Below are positions 25,069-34,027 of a DNA stretch of 64,000 nucleotides, piece after piece. The notes below the pieces were generated by a model. It saw only the letters and a list, made by a program, of their open reading frames with translations, was not told the origin of the DNA and searched no databases. Numbering within the stretch: position 1 is the stretch's first letter; the number at the start of each line of letters is the position of its first letter. The stretch covers positions 124,001 through 188,000 of the forward strand of contig NZ_NPOA01000007.1 in the NCBI RefSeq assembly GCF_002287375.1, in the 5' to 3' direction. The position numbers were made by a program, and so were the translations under genes. The DNA comes from Virgibacillus profundi. GTDB taxonomy: Bacteria; Bacillota; Bacilli; Bacillales; Amphibacillaceae.

Positions 25069-25896
25069 TTAGCTATTTGGTAAAATATCTTTGTTTTTTA
25101 TTAAAAATGAATGTTTTTCTGTTGGAAAAGATCCCTTTTTAACATCAGAAATATAGGATTCGATCGCCGCTTTTCCTTCTTTGTTAAAATCCCCGTAGGC
25201 TTGAACAAATTTAGGTAACCGATCTACACCATATTTTAATATATCATGATATACCAACACTTGACCATCACAATCGATCCCTGCTCCAATTCCGATTGTT
25301 GGTATGTCTATTTCTTTTGTTATGATTTCTGCAAGCTCCTTAGGCACACATTCCAAGACTAAAGAAATAGCACCGGATTCAGCGACTTTTTTTGCATCAG
25401 ACAATAGCTTTTCAGCGGTTTTTTTATCTTTTCCCTGGACTTTATAACCACCCAGAACGTTAACAGATTGGGGAGTTAAACCCAAATGGGCAATTACAGG
25501 AATACCAGCTTCCGTTAAGCGTTTAATTAGAACTAAAATTTCGTCAGAAGCCCCTTCAACCTTTAATGCCTGTGCGTCTGTTTGCTGAAAAATCTCACGT
25601 GCATTCATAAGTGAGTCTTCTACTGATACATGGTAAGACATAAAGGGCATATCAACAACTGTGAAAGTATTTGGTGCACCACGCCTAACAGCTTTTCCAT
25701 GATGGATCATATCACCCACTGTTACTTGAACAGTAGATGTATATCCTAATGTAACCATTCCCAACGAATCCCCAACAAGGATCATATCAATACCAGCTTC
25801 TTCAGCACCCTTTGCTTGAGGATAATCATATGCGGTAATCATGGTTGTTTTTTCATTATTTTGTTTCATTTTCTGAAAATCCAATCGAGTTAACAT
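25069..25896 (-). CDS. panB: 3-methyl-2-oxobutanoate hydroxymethyltransferase
   Basis: Transfers a hydroxymethyl group from methylene-tetrahydrofolate to ketoisovalerate, the first committed step to pantothenate. The 275-residue TIM barrel carries the metal-binding VGDSLGMV (Asp), the LKVEGASD block and the catalytic Glu region in [10 protein letters not shown]. It begins 3 bases after the birA stop, behind AGGAAGGGG, so it is in the cca-birA-panBCD chain. Confidence 0.98.
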   Translation of the reverse strand: MLTRLDFQKMKQNNEKTTMITAYDYPQAKGAEEAGIDMILVGDSLGMVTLGYTSTVQVTVGDMIHHGKAVRRGAPNTFTVVDMPFMSYHVSVEDSLMNAREIFQQTDAQALKVEGASDEILVLIKRLTEAGIPVIAHLGLTPQSVNVLGGYKVQGKDKKTAEKLLSDAKKVAESGAISLVLECVPKELAEIITKEIDIPTIGIGAGIDCDGQVLVYHDILKYGVDRLPKFVQAYGDFNKEGKAAIESYISDVKKGSFPTEKHSFLIKNKDILPNS

Positions 25897-25899
25897 GTT

Positions 25900-26889
25900 T
25901 TAATCCCCTTCCTGAAACCAATCAATTTCCCCGGAATACAACTTTTTAACCGTATTGTCTTTGGTTTTCACAAGTAATGCCCCATCATCAGCAATACCGG
26001 AAAATGATGCCTCATATTGTTCACGTAATGTTTTTATTGTAATATTTTTTCCGGTTTTAAAACCATAGCTTTCCCACTTTGATTTTATTTCAGGAAAGCC
26101 ATGCGCTATGTAATCATCGTATGTATTCTCAAATGTTTGTAAAATTTCCTGAATAAGCTCTTTAATTGGCCAGTTATTTTTTGTTTCAATTTTTAGTGAT
26201 GTCGCCTTCCGTTTAAGATCTTCAGGCAATTCATCTCTTTTTTGATTAACATTAATACCAAAGCCAATGACAATATACTGGATTTGATCTTGTTCCGCCT
26301 GCATTTCCGTTAAAATTCCTGCTGTTTTTTTATTATTTATTAAAATATCATTTGGCCATTTAATGAGTGGCTTTAGTGTTGTGCAGGAATTGACGACATC
26401 AGCCAAAACAGTTGCTGTGAGTAACGTTAGTTGTGGCGCAAGATAAGGTGAAATTGCTGGTCTGAGAATCATACTTAGCCAGATCCCTTTCCCATTGGCA
26501 GAGTGCCACTCCCGGTTCATTCTCCCTCTCCCACTTGTTTGTTCATCTGCAATAATAATTGTCCCGTGCTCTGCATTTTCCTGTGCTGCCTGATGTGCAA
26601 TCACCTGTGTAGATGATACTGAATCTTTATGTATGATTTTTTTACCCAGCCAATTTGTTTTTAAACCCCAGAGGATTGTATTTTCACTTAATTTATCAGG
26701 AAAGCTGATAATGCGGTATCCCTTATTTGATATACCTTCAATCTGATATCCATCTTCTTCAAGCTTTTTCATATGCTTCCAAATGGCGCTACGGGATATA
26801 TTCAGTTCTTCTGATAAGCCTTGACCGGAAATATAGTTTTCTCTGTTATTTGCAAGTAAATTTATTAATTTATTTCGGGTGGATTCCAC
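25900..26889 (-). CDS. birA: Bifunctional biotin--protein ligase / biotin operon repressor
   Basis: Attaches biotin to carboxylases and, as biotinyl-AMP complex, represses biotin genes. 329 residues: N-terminal winged helix (about 1-65, ISRSAIWKHMKKLEEDGY), central catalytic domain with GRGRMNREWHS and KWPNDILIN, C-terminal SH3-like domain. I place the start at GTG 26889: AAAGGA is 9 bases away and the product then begins MESTRNKL, matching B. subtilis MRSTLRKD; the ATG at 26898 abuts the ribosome site. The gene overlaps the end of cca by 25 bases. Confidence 0.96.
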   Translation of the reverse strand: MESTRNKLINLLANNRENYISGQGLSEELNISRSAIWKHMKKLEEDGYQIEGISNKGYRIISFPDKLSENTILWGLKTNWLGKKIIHKDSVSSTQVIAHQAAQENAEHGTIIIADEQTSGRGRMNREWHSANGKGIWLSMILRPAISPYLAPQLTLLTATVLADVVNSCTTLKPLIKWPNDILINNKKTAGILTEMQAEQDQIQYIVIGFGINVNQKRDELPEDLKRKATSLKIETKNNWPIKELIQEILQTFENTYDDYIAHGFPEIKSKWESYGFKTGKNITIKTLREQYEASFSGIADDGALLVKTKDNTVKKLYSGEIDWFQEGD

Positions 26890-28067
26890 TTTATCCATTC
26901 CTTTAGTTCTTTTTTTGTATTATTTACATTTCCGAGTACTACTTCATACTCCAATTTATTAATTGTCTTCTGAAGCCAGGAACCTTTCCTTCTATCTGGA
27001 AATAAAGCAATTAGATCATTTCCATTTAATGCTAACTCCTTTTTGGATTTAATTGGAAGACTTTGATCTATTTGTTCCACTTCATCCAAATGGATTAATT
27101 TAGTTGGATTGATTAGTTCCACCAATCTCACAAATCCCTCGTAATATAAGGATGATAAACGATATACACCCCATTTACTAAGACCTTCTTGATTAAAGTG
27201 ATCTAACGCTTCTACCAACTGAATTGCTTCCTGCTTGATTTTATTTGAGCATTTCCATTGCTTTACCCATGTTTCCAAACTCACATTTGGTTCGATATGA
27301 TGGAATAATGCGATGACCTCCCCAAACGAATGTAATGGCCGTAATGGGCTTGGAAGGCGGTTAATGATAGTTGGATAGTCTCTTATTATTGGAAGCTGTT
27401 TATGAACTTCTGTTTGTTGTAAATATTCAATACCATTACCCAGGTATTGTCCTTTAAATAATTTTGTAAACTCATTGGTAATTCGTTCGATTGCAAGATT
27501 GTTGATATCCTGTTTTACTTTTTTCATGTGGGACACTGTTTCCTGATCTATCATAAACCCTAACTGGCTGGAAAATCGCAGTGCACGAATAATTCGTAAA
27601 GGATCTTCTGTGAAACGGTCATATCCATTTCCAACAGTACGGATTGTTTTATTTTGCAAATCTTCCCTGCCATTAAATAAATCAATAATAACGCCATTTT
27701 TATCCATAGCTAACGCATTTATCGTAAAATCTCTTCTTTCAAGGTCTTTATCAATTTTATCAATAAATTCGACACGATCAGGATGGCGTTTGTCTGTATA
27801 TATACCATCAATGCGAAAGGTTGTTACTTCATATGACTCATGCTTGTATCTAACAATAACAGTACCATGTTCAATCCCCACAGGAATAACTTTATCAAAT
27901 AGTTGTTTAATTATATGGGGTGCGGCCGATGTTGCAATATCGACATCTTCAATTGACCGTTTCAGCAAAAAATCCCGGACACAACCACCAACAAAATATG
28001 CTTTATGATTGTGACATTCAATTTTTTCCAGTATTTTTTTTGCTTTAATAAATGGATCAGTTAACAT
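26865..28067 (-). CDS. cca: CCA tRNA nucleotidyltransferase
   Basis: Adds and repairs the 3' CCA end of tRNAs. 400 residues, class II nucleotidyltransferase: nucleotide-binding VGGCVRDFLLKR with the catalytic DVDIAT carboxylates, then RRDFTINALAMD and the EDPLRIIRALRFSSQLGF amino-acid template, followed by a helical tRNA-binding tail. The ATG at 28067 is behind GGTGAT; a GTG 4 codons upstream is less likely. It sits 16 bases after bshA and overlaps birA. Confidence 0.97.
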   Translation of the reverse strand: MLTDPFIKAKKILEKIECHNHKAYFVGGCVRDFLLKRSIEDVDIATSAAPHIIKQLFDKVIPVGIEHGTVIVRYKHESYEVTTFRIDGIYTDKRHPDRVEFIDKIDKDLERRDFTINALAMDKNGVIIDLFNGREDLQNKTIRTVGNGYDRFTEDPLRIIRALRFSSQLGFMIDQETVSHMKKVKQDINNLAIERITNEFTKLFKGQYLGNGIEYLQQTEVHKQLPIIRDYPTIINRLPSPLRPLHSFGEVIALFHHIEPNVSLETWVKQWKCSNKIKQEAIQLVEALDHFNQEGLSKWGVYRLSSLYYEGFVRLVELINPTKLIHLDEVEQIDQSLPIKSKKELALNGNDLIALFPDRRKGSWLQKTINKLEYEVVLGNVNNTKKELKEWIKWNPPEIN

Positions 28068-28083
28068 AATGATCACCAAATTT

Positions 28084-29214
28084 CTATTCCTGGTTACCTA
28101 ATACTTTATCATATAGCTCCATATACTGCCGAACTATTTCCTGTGAATGAAAATAACTTCTGGCATGTTTGAAGGCATTCTGGGAAAATTCCTTTAAGCG
28201 TTTCTCATCGTTTAATAATTCGATTGCATAATCTGCCGCCATGTCTAAATCACCTAATTCAACAATGTAGCCTGTTTCATTGTGCCTGATTACTTCAGGG
28301 ATACCTCCCACGTTTGTTCCAATACAAGGCACTTCACATGCCATTGCCTCGAGTAGCACCAGTCCAAAACTTTCTTTTTCCGAAAGTAATAATTTCAAAT
28401 CTGAAATGGATAATAAATCACTAATATTTTTCTGCTTACCTAAAAACAAAATTTGTTCATCCAGACCCAGCTCTGACACTAATTGAATAGCCTCTGAATA
28501 CTCTGGCCCATCACCAATTAATAAAAGTTTACTCTTCACCTGTTTTTGAATTTCGTGAAAGGTTTGAATGACATCATCAATTCGCTTTACTTTACGAAAG
28601 TTGGATATATGAATGATTACTTTTTCATCAGGTTTAATGCCATATTGTTCTTTAATGATTGGAAGATCTTTCTTATAATATTCCTTTTCATTTACAAAAT
28701 TATAAATAACAGAAATATCCTTATTTGTATCAAGCATATTAACCGTTTGATCAAGCAGGCTAGCCGAAACTGCTGTTACTGCATCCGATTGTTCAATGCC
28801 ATGTTTTATCATTTTTTTAAATGTATGGTCAATTCCCAAAACACTAATATCCGTACCATGCAATGTTGTAACAATTTTAACGTCATGCTCTGCAATGTCT
28901 CTGGCCAATATTGCACAAATCGCATGTGGCATCGCATAATGCACATGGAGAATATCAAGCTTCTCCCGATCAATTACCTCTGCCATTTTTGATGCGAGAG
29001 CAAGATCATATGGTGGATATTGAAATACCGGGTAATGATTCAATTCCACTTCATGATAAAAGATTTTTGGGTAAATTCCGTTCAAACGAAAAGGCACACT
29101 GGATGTAATAAAATGAATTTCATGCCCTTGTTCAGCTAATAGCATCCCAAGCTCTGTAGCAATTACACCAGAACCGCCAACGGAAGGATAACAGGTAATT
29201 CCTATTTTTTTCAT
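28084..29214 (-). CDS. bshA: N-acetyl-alpha-D-glucosaminyl L-malate synthase BshA
   Basis: GT4 glycosyltransferase that makes GlcNAc-malate, the first step of bacillithiol synthesis. The 376-residue protein shows GSGVIATELG near the N-terminus, LHVHYAMPHA, and the GT-B donor site ESFGLVLLEAMACEVPCIGT. Its ATG overlaps the dapB stop by 4 bases. In B. subtilis bshB1 and mgsA lie between dapB and bshA; both are absent here, so the deacetylase must be encoded elsewhere. Confidence 0.97.
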   Translation of the reverse strand: MKKIGITCYPSVGGSGVIATELGMLLAEQGHEIHFITSSVPFRLNGIYPKIFYHEVELNHYPVFQYPPYDLALASKMAEVIDREKLDILHVHYAMPHAICAILARDIAEHDVKIVTTLHGTDISVLGIDHTFKKMIKHGIEQSDAVTAVSASLLDQTVNMLDTNKDISVIYNFVNEKEYYKKDLPIIKEQYGIKPDEKVIIHISNFRKVKRIDDVIQTFHEIQKQVKSKLLLIGDGPEYSEAIQLVSELGLDEQILFLGKQKNISDLLSISDLKLLLSEKESFGLVLLEAMACEVPCIGTNVGGIPEVIRHNETGYIVELGDLDMAADYAIELLNDEKRLKEFSQNAFKHARSYFHSQEIVRQYMELYDKVLGNQE

Positions 29215-30044
29215 TCGTTTAATCCTTTATTTCTGCTTTCATGCGCAATATCCAGAATATTTTCAAGGCCATAAACAAGTTCACTTAAATTAAATACTTC
29301 ATTTATTGCTAATTTTACACCTTCCATAAAAGATTCCCGATTATAAGAGTCATGTTTGATTGTTAAAGTTTGTCCGGAAGCCCCGAAAACTACTTCCTGA
29401 TGTGCTACAAGACCAGGTAAACGCATACTATGAATCCTCATACCATCATATTCTGCACCACGTGCACCAGTAATTATTTCCCTCTCATTTGGATGACCCT
29501 GACTTTTATTATTTCTTGTTTCCTTAATAAGCTCTGCTGTTTTAATTGCGGTACCAGATGGGGCATCCAGTTTATTATCATGATGTTTTTCGATAATTTC
29601 AACATCTGGAAAGAATTTTGCAGCCATTTGCGCAAATTGCATCATTAAAACTGCACCAACTGCAAAATTGGGAGCAATAATACAGCCAATACCCTGCTCT
29701 TTTGCAGTATTTGAAAGTTCATGAATTTGTTCATCTGTGAACCCTGTCGTTCCAACAACCGATCTGATATTATGATTTAATGCAACTTTTGTATTTTCAA
29801 AGCCTGCGTTTGGTACAGTAAGGTCAATAAAAATATCTGCATCAATATTTTCAAAGCATTCTTCCGGATTTTCAAAAATAGGTACATCCAAGTCAGGTAA
29901 GGAATTAACTTCCTTCATTTGTTTACCGTTATTTTTTCGGTCAATACAAGCCACCAGCTCAAAGCGTTCTTCATTATGAACCATTTGGATTGCTTCAGAT
30001 CCCATCTTTCCTCTTGGTCCGGCTATTATTACGTTTATAGTCAT
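29211..30044 (-). CDS. dapB: 4-hydroxy-tetrahydrodipicolinate reductase
   Basis: NAD(P)H-dependent step of the lysine/diaminopimelate pathway; its product line also gives dipicolinate for spores. 277 residues, somewhat longer than average: Rossmann start IAGPRGKMGSEA, then VGTTGFTDEQ, the catalytic EKHHDNKLDAPSGTA. AGGAGG precedes the ATG. It follows ypjD by 33 bases and overlaps bshA. Confidence 0.97.
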   Translation of the reverse strand: MTINVIIAGPRGKMGSEAIQMVHNEERFELVACIDRKNNGKQMKEVNSLPDLDVPIFENPEECFENIDADIFIDLTVPNAGFENTKVALNHNIRSVVGTTGFTDEQIHELSNTAKEQGIGCIIAPNFAVGAVLMMQFAQMAAKFFPDVEIIEKHHDNKLDAPSGTAIKTAELIKETRNNKSQGHPNEREIITGARGAEYDGMRIHSMRLPGLVAHQEVVFGASGQTLTIKHDSYNRESFMEGVKLAINEVFNLSELVYGLENILDIAHESRNKGLNE

Positions 30045-30077
30045 TGTTGCAGTTCCTCCTAGTGCGGTATAAGTTTA

Positions 30078-30413
30078 TTATTTACCCTTTTTAGTCCAAC
30101 GATTTTTGTCTCTTGTTTCTATTTTATTTATTGCAATATGAAATGCTTCAGATAAGTCCACATCAAGTGAATTAGCGAAGCAGGAAAGTACAAATAATAT
30201 ATCACCAAGCTCTTCTTCAATCGTCTTTTCTTTTTCTGATTGTTTCTTAGGCTTCTCTCCATGGTAGTGATTGACTTCCCTGGCCAATTCCCCTACTTCT
30301 TCCGTCAACCTTGCCACTTGGCTTAATGGAGAAAAGTAACCTTCTTTAAATTGTGAAATATAGTCATCTACCCGTTTTTGCATTTCAGCTGTATTATAGA
30401 CAGGTGTATTCAT
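30078..30413 (-). CDS. ypjD: MazG-like nucleotide pyrophosphohydrolase YpjD
   Basis: A 111-residue MazG-type NTP pyrophosphohydrolase. Metal-binding EXXE/EXXD motifs are visible: LTEEVGELAREVN at about 42-54 and EEELGDILFVLSCFAN at about 66-81. The substrate is not known; dNTP clean-up is the family role. It is the first gene of the minus-strand chain leading to panD and is divergent from ypjC. AAGGGGAA lies before the ATG. Confidence 0.93.
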   Translation of the reverse strand: MNTPVYNTAEMQKRVDDYISQFKEGYFSPLSQVARLTEEVGELAREVNHYHGEKPKKQSEKEKTIEEELGDILFVLSCFANSLDVDLSEAFHIAINKIETRDKNRWTKKGK

Positions 30414-30511
30414 AATAAATTCCCCTTACTCTTATAAGTCTACTATTATGTTAGCTAATAGGCTTTAATTTGACAAATTATTTATTCCAAATATGTAGGA
30501 TAAAAATTAAA

Positions 30512-30540
30512 TTGTTCATTTTTCCTAAATTGACTATAAT
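30512..30540 (+). promoter_or_regulatory. Sigma-A promoter of ypjC
   Basis: TTGTTC (30512-30517), 17-base spacer, consensus TATAAT (30535-30540), about 50 bases before the ypjC start. Confidence 0.75.
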
Positions 30541-30591
30541 AGTAAATGTACTTTGGCAGAGCAGTTAATTCAAAGGTTGGAGGTCTTTAAA

Positions 30592-31464
30592 ATGATTTTT
30601 GGTTTAAAAATTAAAAATATCCTATTTATTCTTTTAGGTTCAGCAATTTTTTCTTTTGGCATTGTACATTTTAATATGCAAAATAATCTTGGTGAGGGTG
30701 GATTTACTGGCATTACCCTCCTTTTATACTTTCTTTGGGGCTGGGACCCGGCAATTACTAATATTATTCTTAATATACCAGTATTTTTTATTGGTTGGAA
30801 ATTTCTTGGCCGTAATACATTTATTTATACCATAATTGGTACTTTTGCCGTTTCAATATTTTTAAGTATTTTTCAGGCAAATCAATTCACAGTATACCTG
30901 CAAACAGACATGACTTTGGCAGCCTTATTCGCAGGTGTTTCTATCGGAGTGGGACTTGGTATTATATTTCGTTATGGTGGCACAACAGGCGGAGTGGATA
31001 TCATTGCTCGATTAGTCAATAAATATGCGGGATGGAGTATGGGGAAAACAATGTTCCTGTTTGATTTTGTCGTAATTGCAACATCTGTTTTTGTTATTTT
31101 GGAATTAGTCGAGGGTATGTATACACTTGTTGCAGTATATGTTGCTGCAAGGGTGATTGATTTTATTCAAGAGGGAGCATACTCTGCAAAGGGGGCAACA
31201 ATTATTTCCGGTCAAAGTGATGAAATAGCTGATAAAATTTTAAAAAAAATGGACCGTGGCGTAACTGTTCTTGATGGGAGAGGAAGCTTCTCCGGAGAAA
31301 AAAGAGATGTTTTATATTGTGTTGTGGCAAGAAATGAAATTGTTCGTTTAAAAAATATTATTAACGGGATTGATCCACATGCGTTCGTTGCTGTAAGTAC
31401 AGTTCATGATGTAGTGGGTGAAGGATTTACACTGGATGAAAATAAAAATCCATTAAATGACTAA
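30592..31464 (+). CDS. ypjC: YitT family membrane protein YpjC (DUF161/DUF2179)
   Basis: A 290-residue membrane protein with five or six N-terminal helices (about 8-190) containing GGTTGGVDIIARL, and a C-terminal cytoplasmic DUF2179 domain (about 200-285, KMDRGVTVLDGRGSFSG). Family members are common in Firmicutes and have no settled function. The ATG at 30592 has GGAGGT just upstream. Own promoter and terminator: single-gene unit. Confidence 0.93.
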   Translation: MIFGLKIKNILFILLGSAIFSFGIVHFNMQNNLGEGGFTGITLLLYFLWGWDPAITNIILNIPVFFIGWKFLGRNTFIYTIIGTFAVSIFLSIFQANQFTVYLQTDMTLAALFAGVSIGVGLGIIFRYGGTTGGVDIIARLVNKYAGWSMGKTMFLFDFVVIATSVFVILELVEGMYTLVAVYVAARVIDFIQEGAYSAKGATIISGQSDEIADKILKKMDRGVTVLDGRGSFSGEKRDVLYCVVARNEIVRLKNIINGIDPHAFVAVSTVHDVVGEGFTLDENKNPLND

Positions 31465-31466
31465 AA

Positions 31467-31496
31467 AACGGGATGACAATTTGTCATCCCGTTTCC
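31467..31496 (+). terminator. Bidirectional terminator of ypjC and yugP
   Basis: Stem AACGGGATGACAA / TTGTCATCCCGTT with A and T runs on either side, between two convergent stops. Confidence 0.9.
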
Positions 31497-31497
31497 A

Positions 31498-32184
31498 TTA
31501 GTCATTACTCGCTACATACATCATGATGAATCTTACCAATTCCATAACAGCTACAAGTGCTGCTGCGACATAAGTCATTGCTGCAGCATTTAATACTTTT
31601 TTCGTTTCACGTTCTTCGTTATTTTTTATAACACCTGTTGAAACCATTTGTCCCATTGCTCGATTGGAAGCATCAAATTCAACAGGTAATGTTACTAATT
31701 GGAACAGTACGGCTGCTGACATGAAGATAATCCCTAAAAGAAGCATATTCCCCATATCAAAAAGAATACCTGCCAAAATAAAGAAAAATGAAATGTTGGA
31801 ACCAAAGCTTGCAACAGGTACTAATGTGCTTCTGAACTTGAGAAAAGCATATTCTTCCGCATCCTGAATAGCATGTCCAACTTCGTGGGCTGCAATAGCT
31901 GAGGCGGCCATGGAATGTCCATGGAAGTTACCTGAGGATAGTCTAACCACTTTTTTTCTTGGATCATAATGATCAGAAAGTACGCCTTTTGTTTCTTCAA
32001 TAGTTACATCATATAAGCCATTATCATCTAAAATCTTACGTGCAACCTGTGCACCTGTCATATGTGAAGATGTTGCCTTTTTTGAATATTTTTTATACGT
32101 GCTTTTAACCTTTGATTGTGCCCATAACGGGATAATCATCAATAGGGCAAAATAAATAATATATCCACCTAGTCCACCTAACAA
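31498..32184 (-). CDS. yugP: YugP-type zinc metallopeptidase, membrane-bound
   Basis: A 228-residue membrane protein of the neutral zinc metallopeptidase family (DUF2268-like YugP group): a first helix, then the zinc motif AAHEVGHAIQDAEEY (HEXXH) at about 115, and two or three further helices. The start is placed at TTG 32184 because TGGAGG lies 8 bases upstream; upstream ATGs have no ribosome site. In B. subtilis yugP is elsewhere; here it closes the ypjA-ypjB group. Substrate unknown. Confidence 0.88.
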   Translation of the reverse strand: MLGGLGGYIIYFALLMIIPLWAQSKVKSTYKKYSKKATSSHMTGAQVARKILDDNGLYDVTIEETKGVLSDHYDPRKKVVRLSSGNFHGHSMAASAIAAHEVGHAIQDAEEYAFLKFRSTLVPVASFGSNISFFFILAGILFDMGNMLLLGIIFMSAAVLFQLVTLPVEFDASNRAMGQMVSTGVIKNNEERETKKVLNAAAMTYVAAALVAVMELVRFIMMYVASND

Positions 32185-32243
32185 ACTGCATTCCTCCATA
32201 AAATAATTATTTATATAGGTCAATTTTAGTCAAAAATCGGATT

Positions 32244-32501
32244 TTAGTCAACTGTTTTGTCTTTCTCTAATTTCTTTTTTTGTTCCCCTTTGTATTTTCT
32301 CCAACTGACATAAGTTAATGTAATGGCAATACATCCTCCTACAATAGCTACTGTCCAAAATAAGGAAATCATTCCGTTTTCATTATTGAAAATTAGTTTT
32401 TTTGATACGTTTGAATCAGCTGAGGCTGTTGCAGCTCCTGGTTGTAAATATAGAACAATCCCTATGAACAATGAAACAATAAATATTTTATATTTTAGCA
32501 T
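32244..32501 (-). CDS. ypjB: Shortened YpjB-like protein (85 aa)
   Basis: Contains a signal peptide or anchor (about 4-30, ending near AATASA), a spacer of some 15 residues, and a C-terminal helix followed by LTYVSWRKYKGEQKKK. That tail matches the end of the sporulation protein YpjB, and the gene lies between ypjA and the yugP gene where ypjB is expected. B. subtilis YpjB is roughly 260 residues, so about 180 residues of the extracytoplasmic domain are missing. The frame is open and has a ribosome site (AGGTGA), so it may still be made. Start ATG 32501. Function unknown. Confidence 0.65.
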   Translation of the reverse strand: MLKYKIFIVSLFIGIVLYLQPGAATASADSNVSKKLIFNNENGMISLFWTVAIVGGCIAITLTYVSWRKYKGEQKKKLEKDKTVD

Positions 32502-32510
32502 AGAGATCAC

Positions 32511-32547
32511 CTCACATACATTTTCTTTTAATAATGTATGATGTGAG
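32511..32547 (-). promoter_or_regulatory. Hairpin touching the ypjB ribosome site
   Basis: CTCACATACATT (32511-32522) is complementary to AATGTATG..TGTGAG (32533-32547) with a 3-base bulge. In the mRNA the 3' arm ends in GTGAG, which joins the AGGTGA ribosome site, so folding could limit translation. Confidence 0.35.
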
Positions 32548-32569
32548 ATTGCATTATATAACAGTGAAC

Positions 32570-33151
32570 TTATCTTCTTAACTTATCTTGATTTTTAATT
32601 GTCAGCTTATAAGCAATAAAGATCGATAATATGCTTAACCAAAAAGTAAAGTAACCAATCTCATTCATGTATTCTGTAAGCGTGGAATAAGTTGGCATCA
32701 TTTCAAATACATAATCTATAACATCATTGTGCAAGGTCCAAACTGCAGCAAATACGATATGTCTCACTTTAATTTTGTAAAATGGTGCATAAAGTAACCC
32801 TTGTATTGCCATCGCACCATGTGAAGCCATTAGCATATAGCCCTGCCAGCTAAGTGATCCCTCTATAATCAGTGTCAGAAGATTCATCACGACAGCCCAT
32901 ACGCCATATTTAAATAAAGTTATCACACCAAGGGCTTCAATATATGGAATATTTCTTCCAAAGATAAAAAACAGTAAAAAGATAGTAAAAAATAAGCTTG
33001 CAGTTGGACTATCCGGAACAAAAACAAGAAAAATATCCGGTGTAATGGATAGTTGACTCTCGTACCACATATACCCATATATAGTTCCAAATAAATTAAT
33101 AAAAAATAAAACAATTAAAAATCGTTTATCAAGCAATATGTATTTAATCAT
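32570..33151 (-). CDS. ypjA: YpjA family membrane protein (DUF1405)
   Basis: A 193-residue protein with five or six predicted helices (e.g. residues 10-30, 45-65, 78-100, 105-125, 165-185); the segment GYMWYESQL and the HGAMAIQGLLYAPF block are typical of the DUF1405 family. Placed as in B. subtilis, downstream of qcrC, from which a terminator separates it. Function unknown. Confidence 0.88.
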   Translation of the reverse strand: MIKYILLDKRFLIVLFFINLFGTIYGYMWYESQLSITPDIFLVFVPDSPTASLFFTIFLLFFIFGRNIPYIEALGVITLFKYGVWAVVMNLLTLIIEGSLSWQGYMLMASHGAMAIQGLLYAPFYKIKVRHIVFAAVWTLHNDVIDYVFEMMPTYSTLTEYMNEIGYFTFWLSILSIFIAYKLTIKNQDKLRR

Positions 33152-33177
33152 TTCGTAAATCCCTTCTTCTCATTTAA

Positions 33178-33221
33178 TAAAAAAAGCACCTTAACCATTC
33201 GTTTTGGCAAAGGTGCTTTAG
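33178..33221 (-). terminator. Terminator of the qcrABC operon
   Basis: Minus-strand stem AAAGCACCTT / AAGGTGCTTT followed by T's, 17 bases after the qcrC stop. Confidence 0.85.
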
Positions 33222-33237
33222 AGTATTAAAATAAAAT

Positions 33238-34011
33238 TTACTTCGCTTCTTCGTTTACAGTAACAATAAACTCAGCTAATTGCTCCAGCTCTTCATCTGT
33301 TCCGGTAAATTGATCAGCAGGCATTGTTCCAATACCATCTACTGCTATTTGAGCAATCTCTTCGGCAGTGTAATCAATTCCAACCAGCGTCGGGCCGGCA
33401 GTACCTTCTAATGAACCACCATGACATGACATACAGCTATTTTCATATATTGCATAGCCGGGATGCTCTGTATCTATCTCAACTTCAGTTGGTGGAATTG
33501 GTTTGTTCGCTTCTGCGCGTTCTTCCCAATTAACATTTTCTGCAGATGTATAAGTTAACCAAATTACTGATGCTAATCCAAGAAGCATCATAGTTACAGC
33601 TATTGGACGCTGATGTGGCCTGCGACCAGGACCGTTGTCCAAAAATGGCGCCAGCAATAAAGCACCAAATGCTATTCCAGGAAGTACCAAAATTCCCATA
33701 ATAATATACGGTCCAGCTGCAAATTCATATTTCAATAGTTCATATAAGAACAGGAAGTACCAGTCTGGCAATGGTATATAGGCTGAGTCTGTTGGATCTG
33801 CCACACCTTCCAAAGGTGATGGATGAGCTAAAGTCAAACATAAGAAACCAACTAGAAACACAGATCCTGCCAACCATTCTTTTAATAAAAAGTTGGGCCA
33901 AAAAGCTTCTGTTCTTCCAGGATATTCAGAATAGTCTTTAGAAGCATTCGGTTTTCTTTCGGCGGAAATTCGGGAATCTCCGACAAATTTCATTCCTTTC
34001 CCCTTATGCAT
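33238..34011 (-). CDS. qcrC: Menaquinol:cytochrome c reductase, cytochrome b/c subunit
   Basis: A 257-residue fusion of a subunit IV-like membrane part (three helices, about 50-165, with DWYFLFLYELLKYEF) and a C-terminal cytochrome c domain (heme-binding CMSCHG near residue 193, distal Met region GTMPADQFTG). It receives electrons in the bc/b6c complex and passes them to cytochrome c. Third gene of qcrABC, 16 bases after qcrB. Confidence 0.97.
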   Translation of the reverse strand: MHKGKGMKFVGDSRISAERKPNASKDYSEYPGRTEAFWPNFLLKEWLAGSVFLVGFLCLTLAHPSPLEGVADPTDSAYIPLPDWYFLFLYELLKYEFAAGPYIIMGILVLPGIAFGALLLAPFLDNGPGRRPHQRPIAVTMMLLGLASVIWLTYTSAENVNWEERAEANKPIPPTEVEIDTEHPGYAIYENSCMSCHGGSLEGTAGPTLVGIDYTAEEIAQIAVDGIGTMPADQFTGTDEELEQLAEFIVTVNEEAK

Positions 34012-34027
34012 AGCTTTCCCCTCCTTT

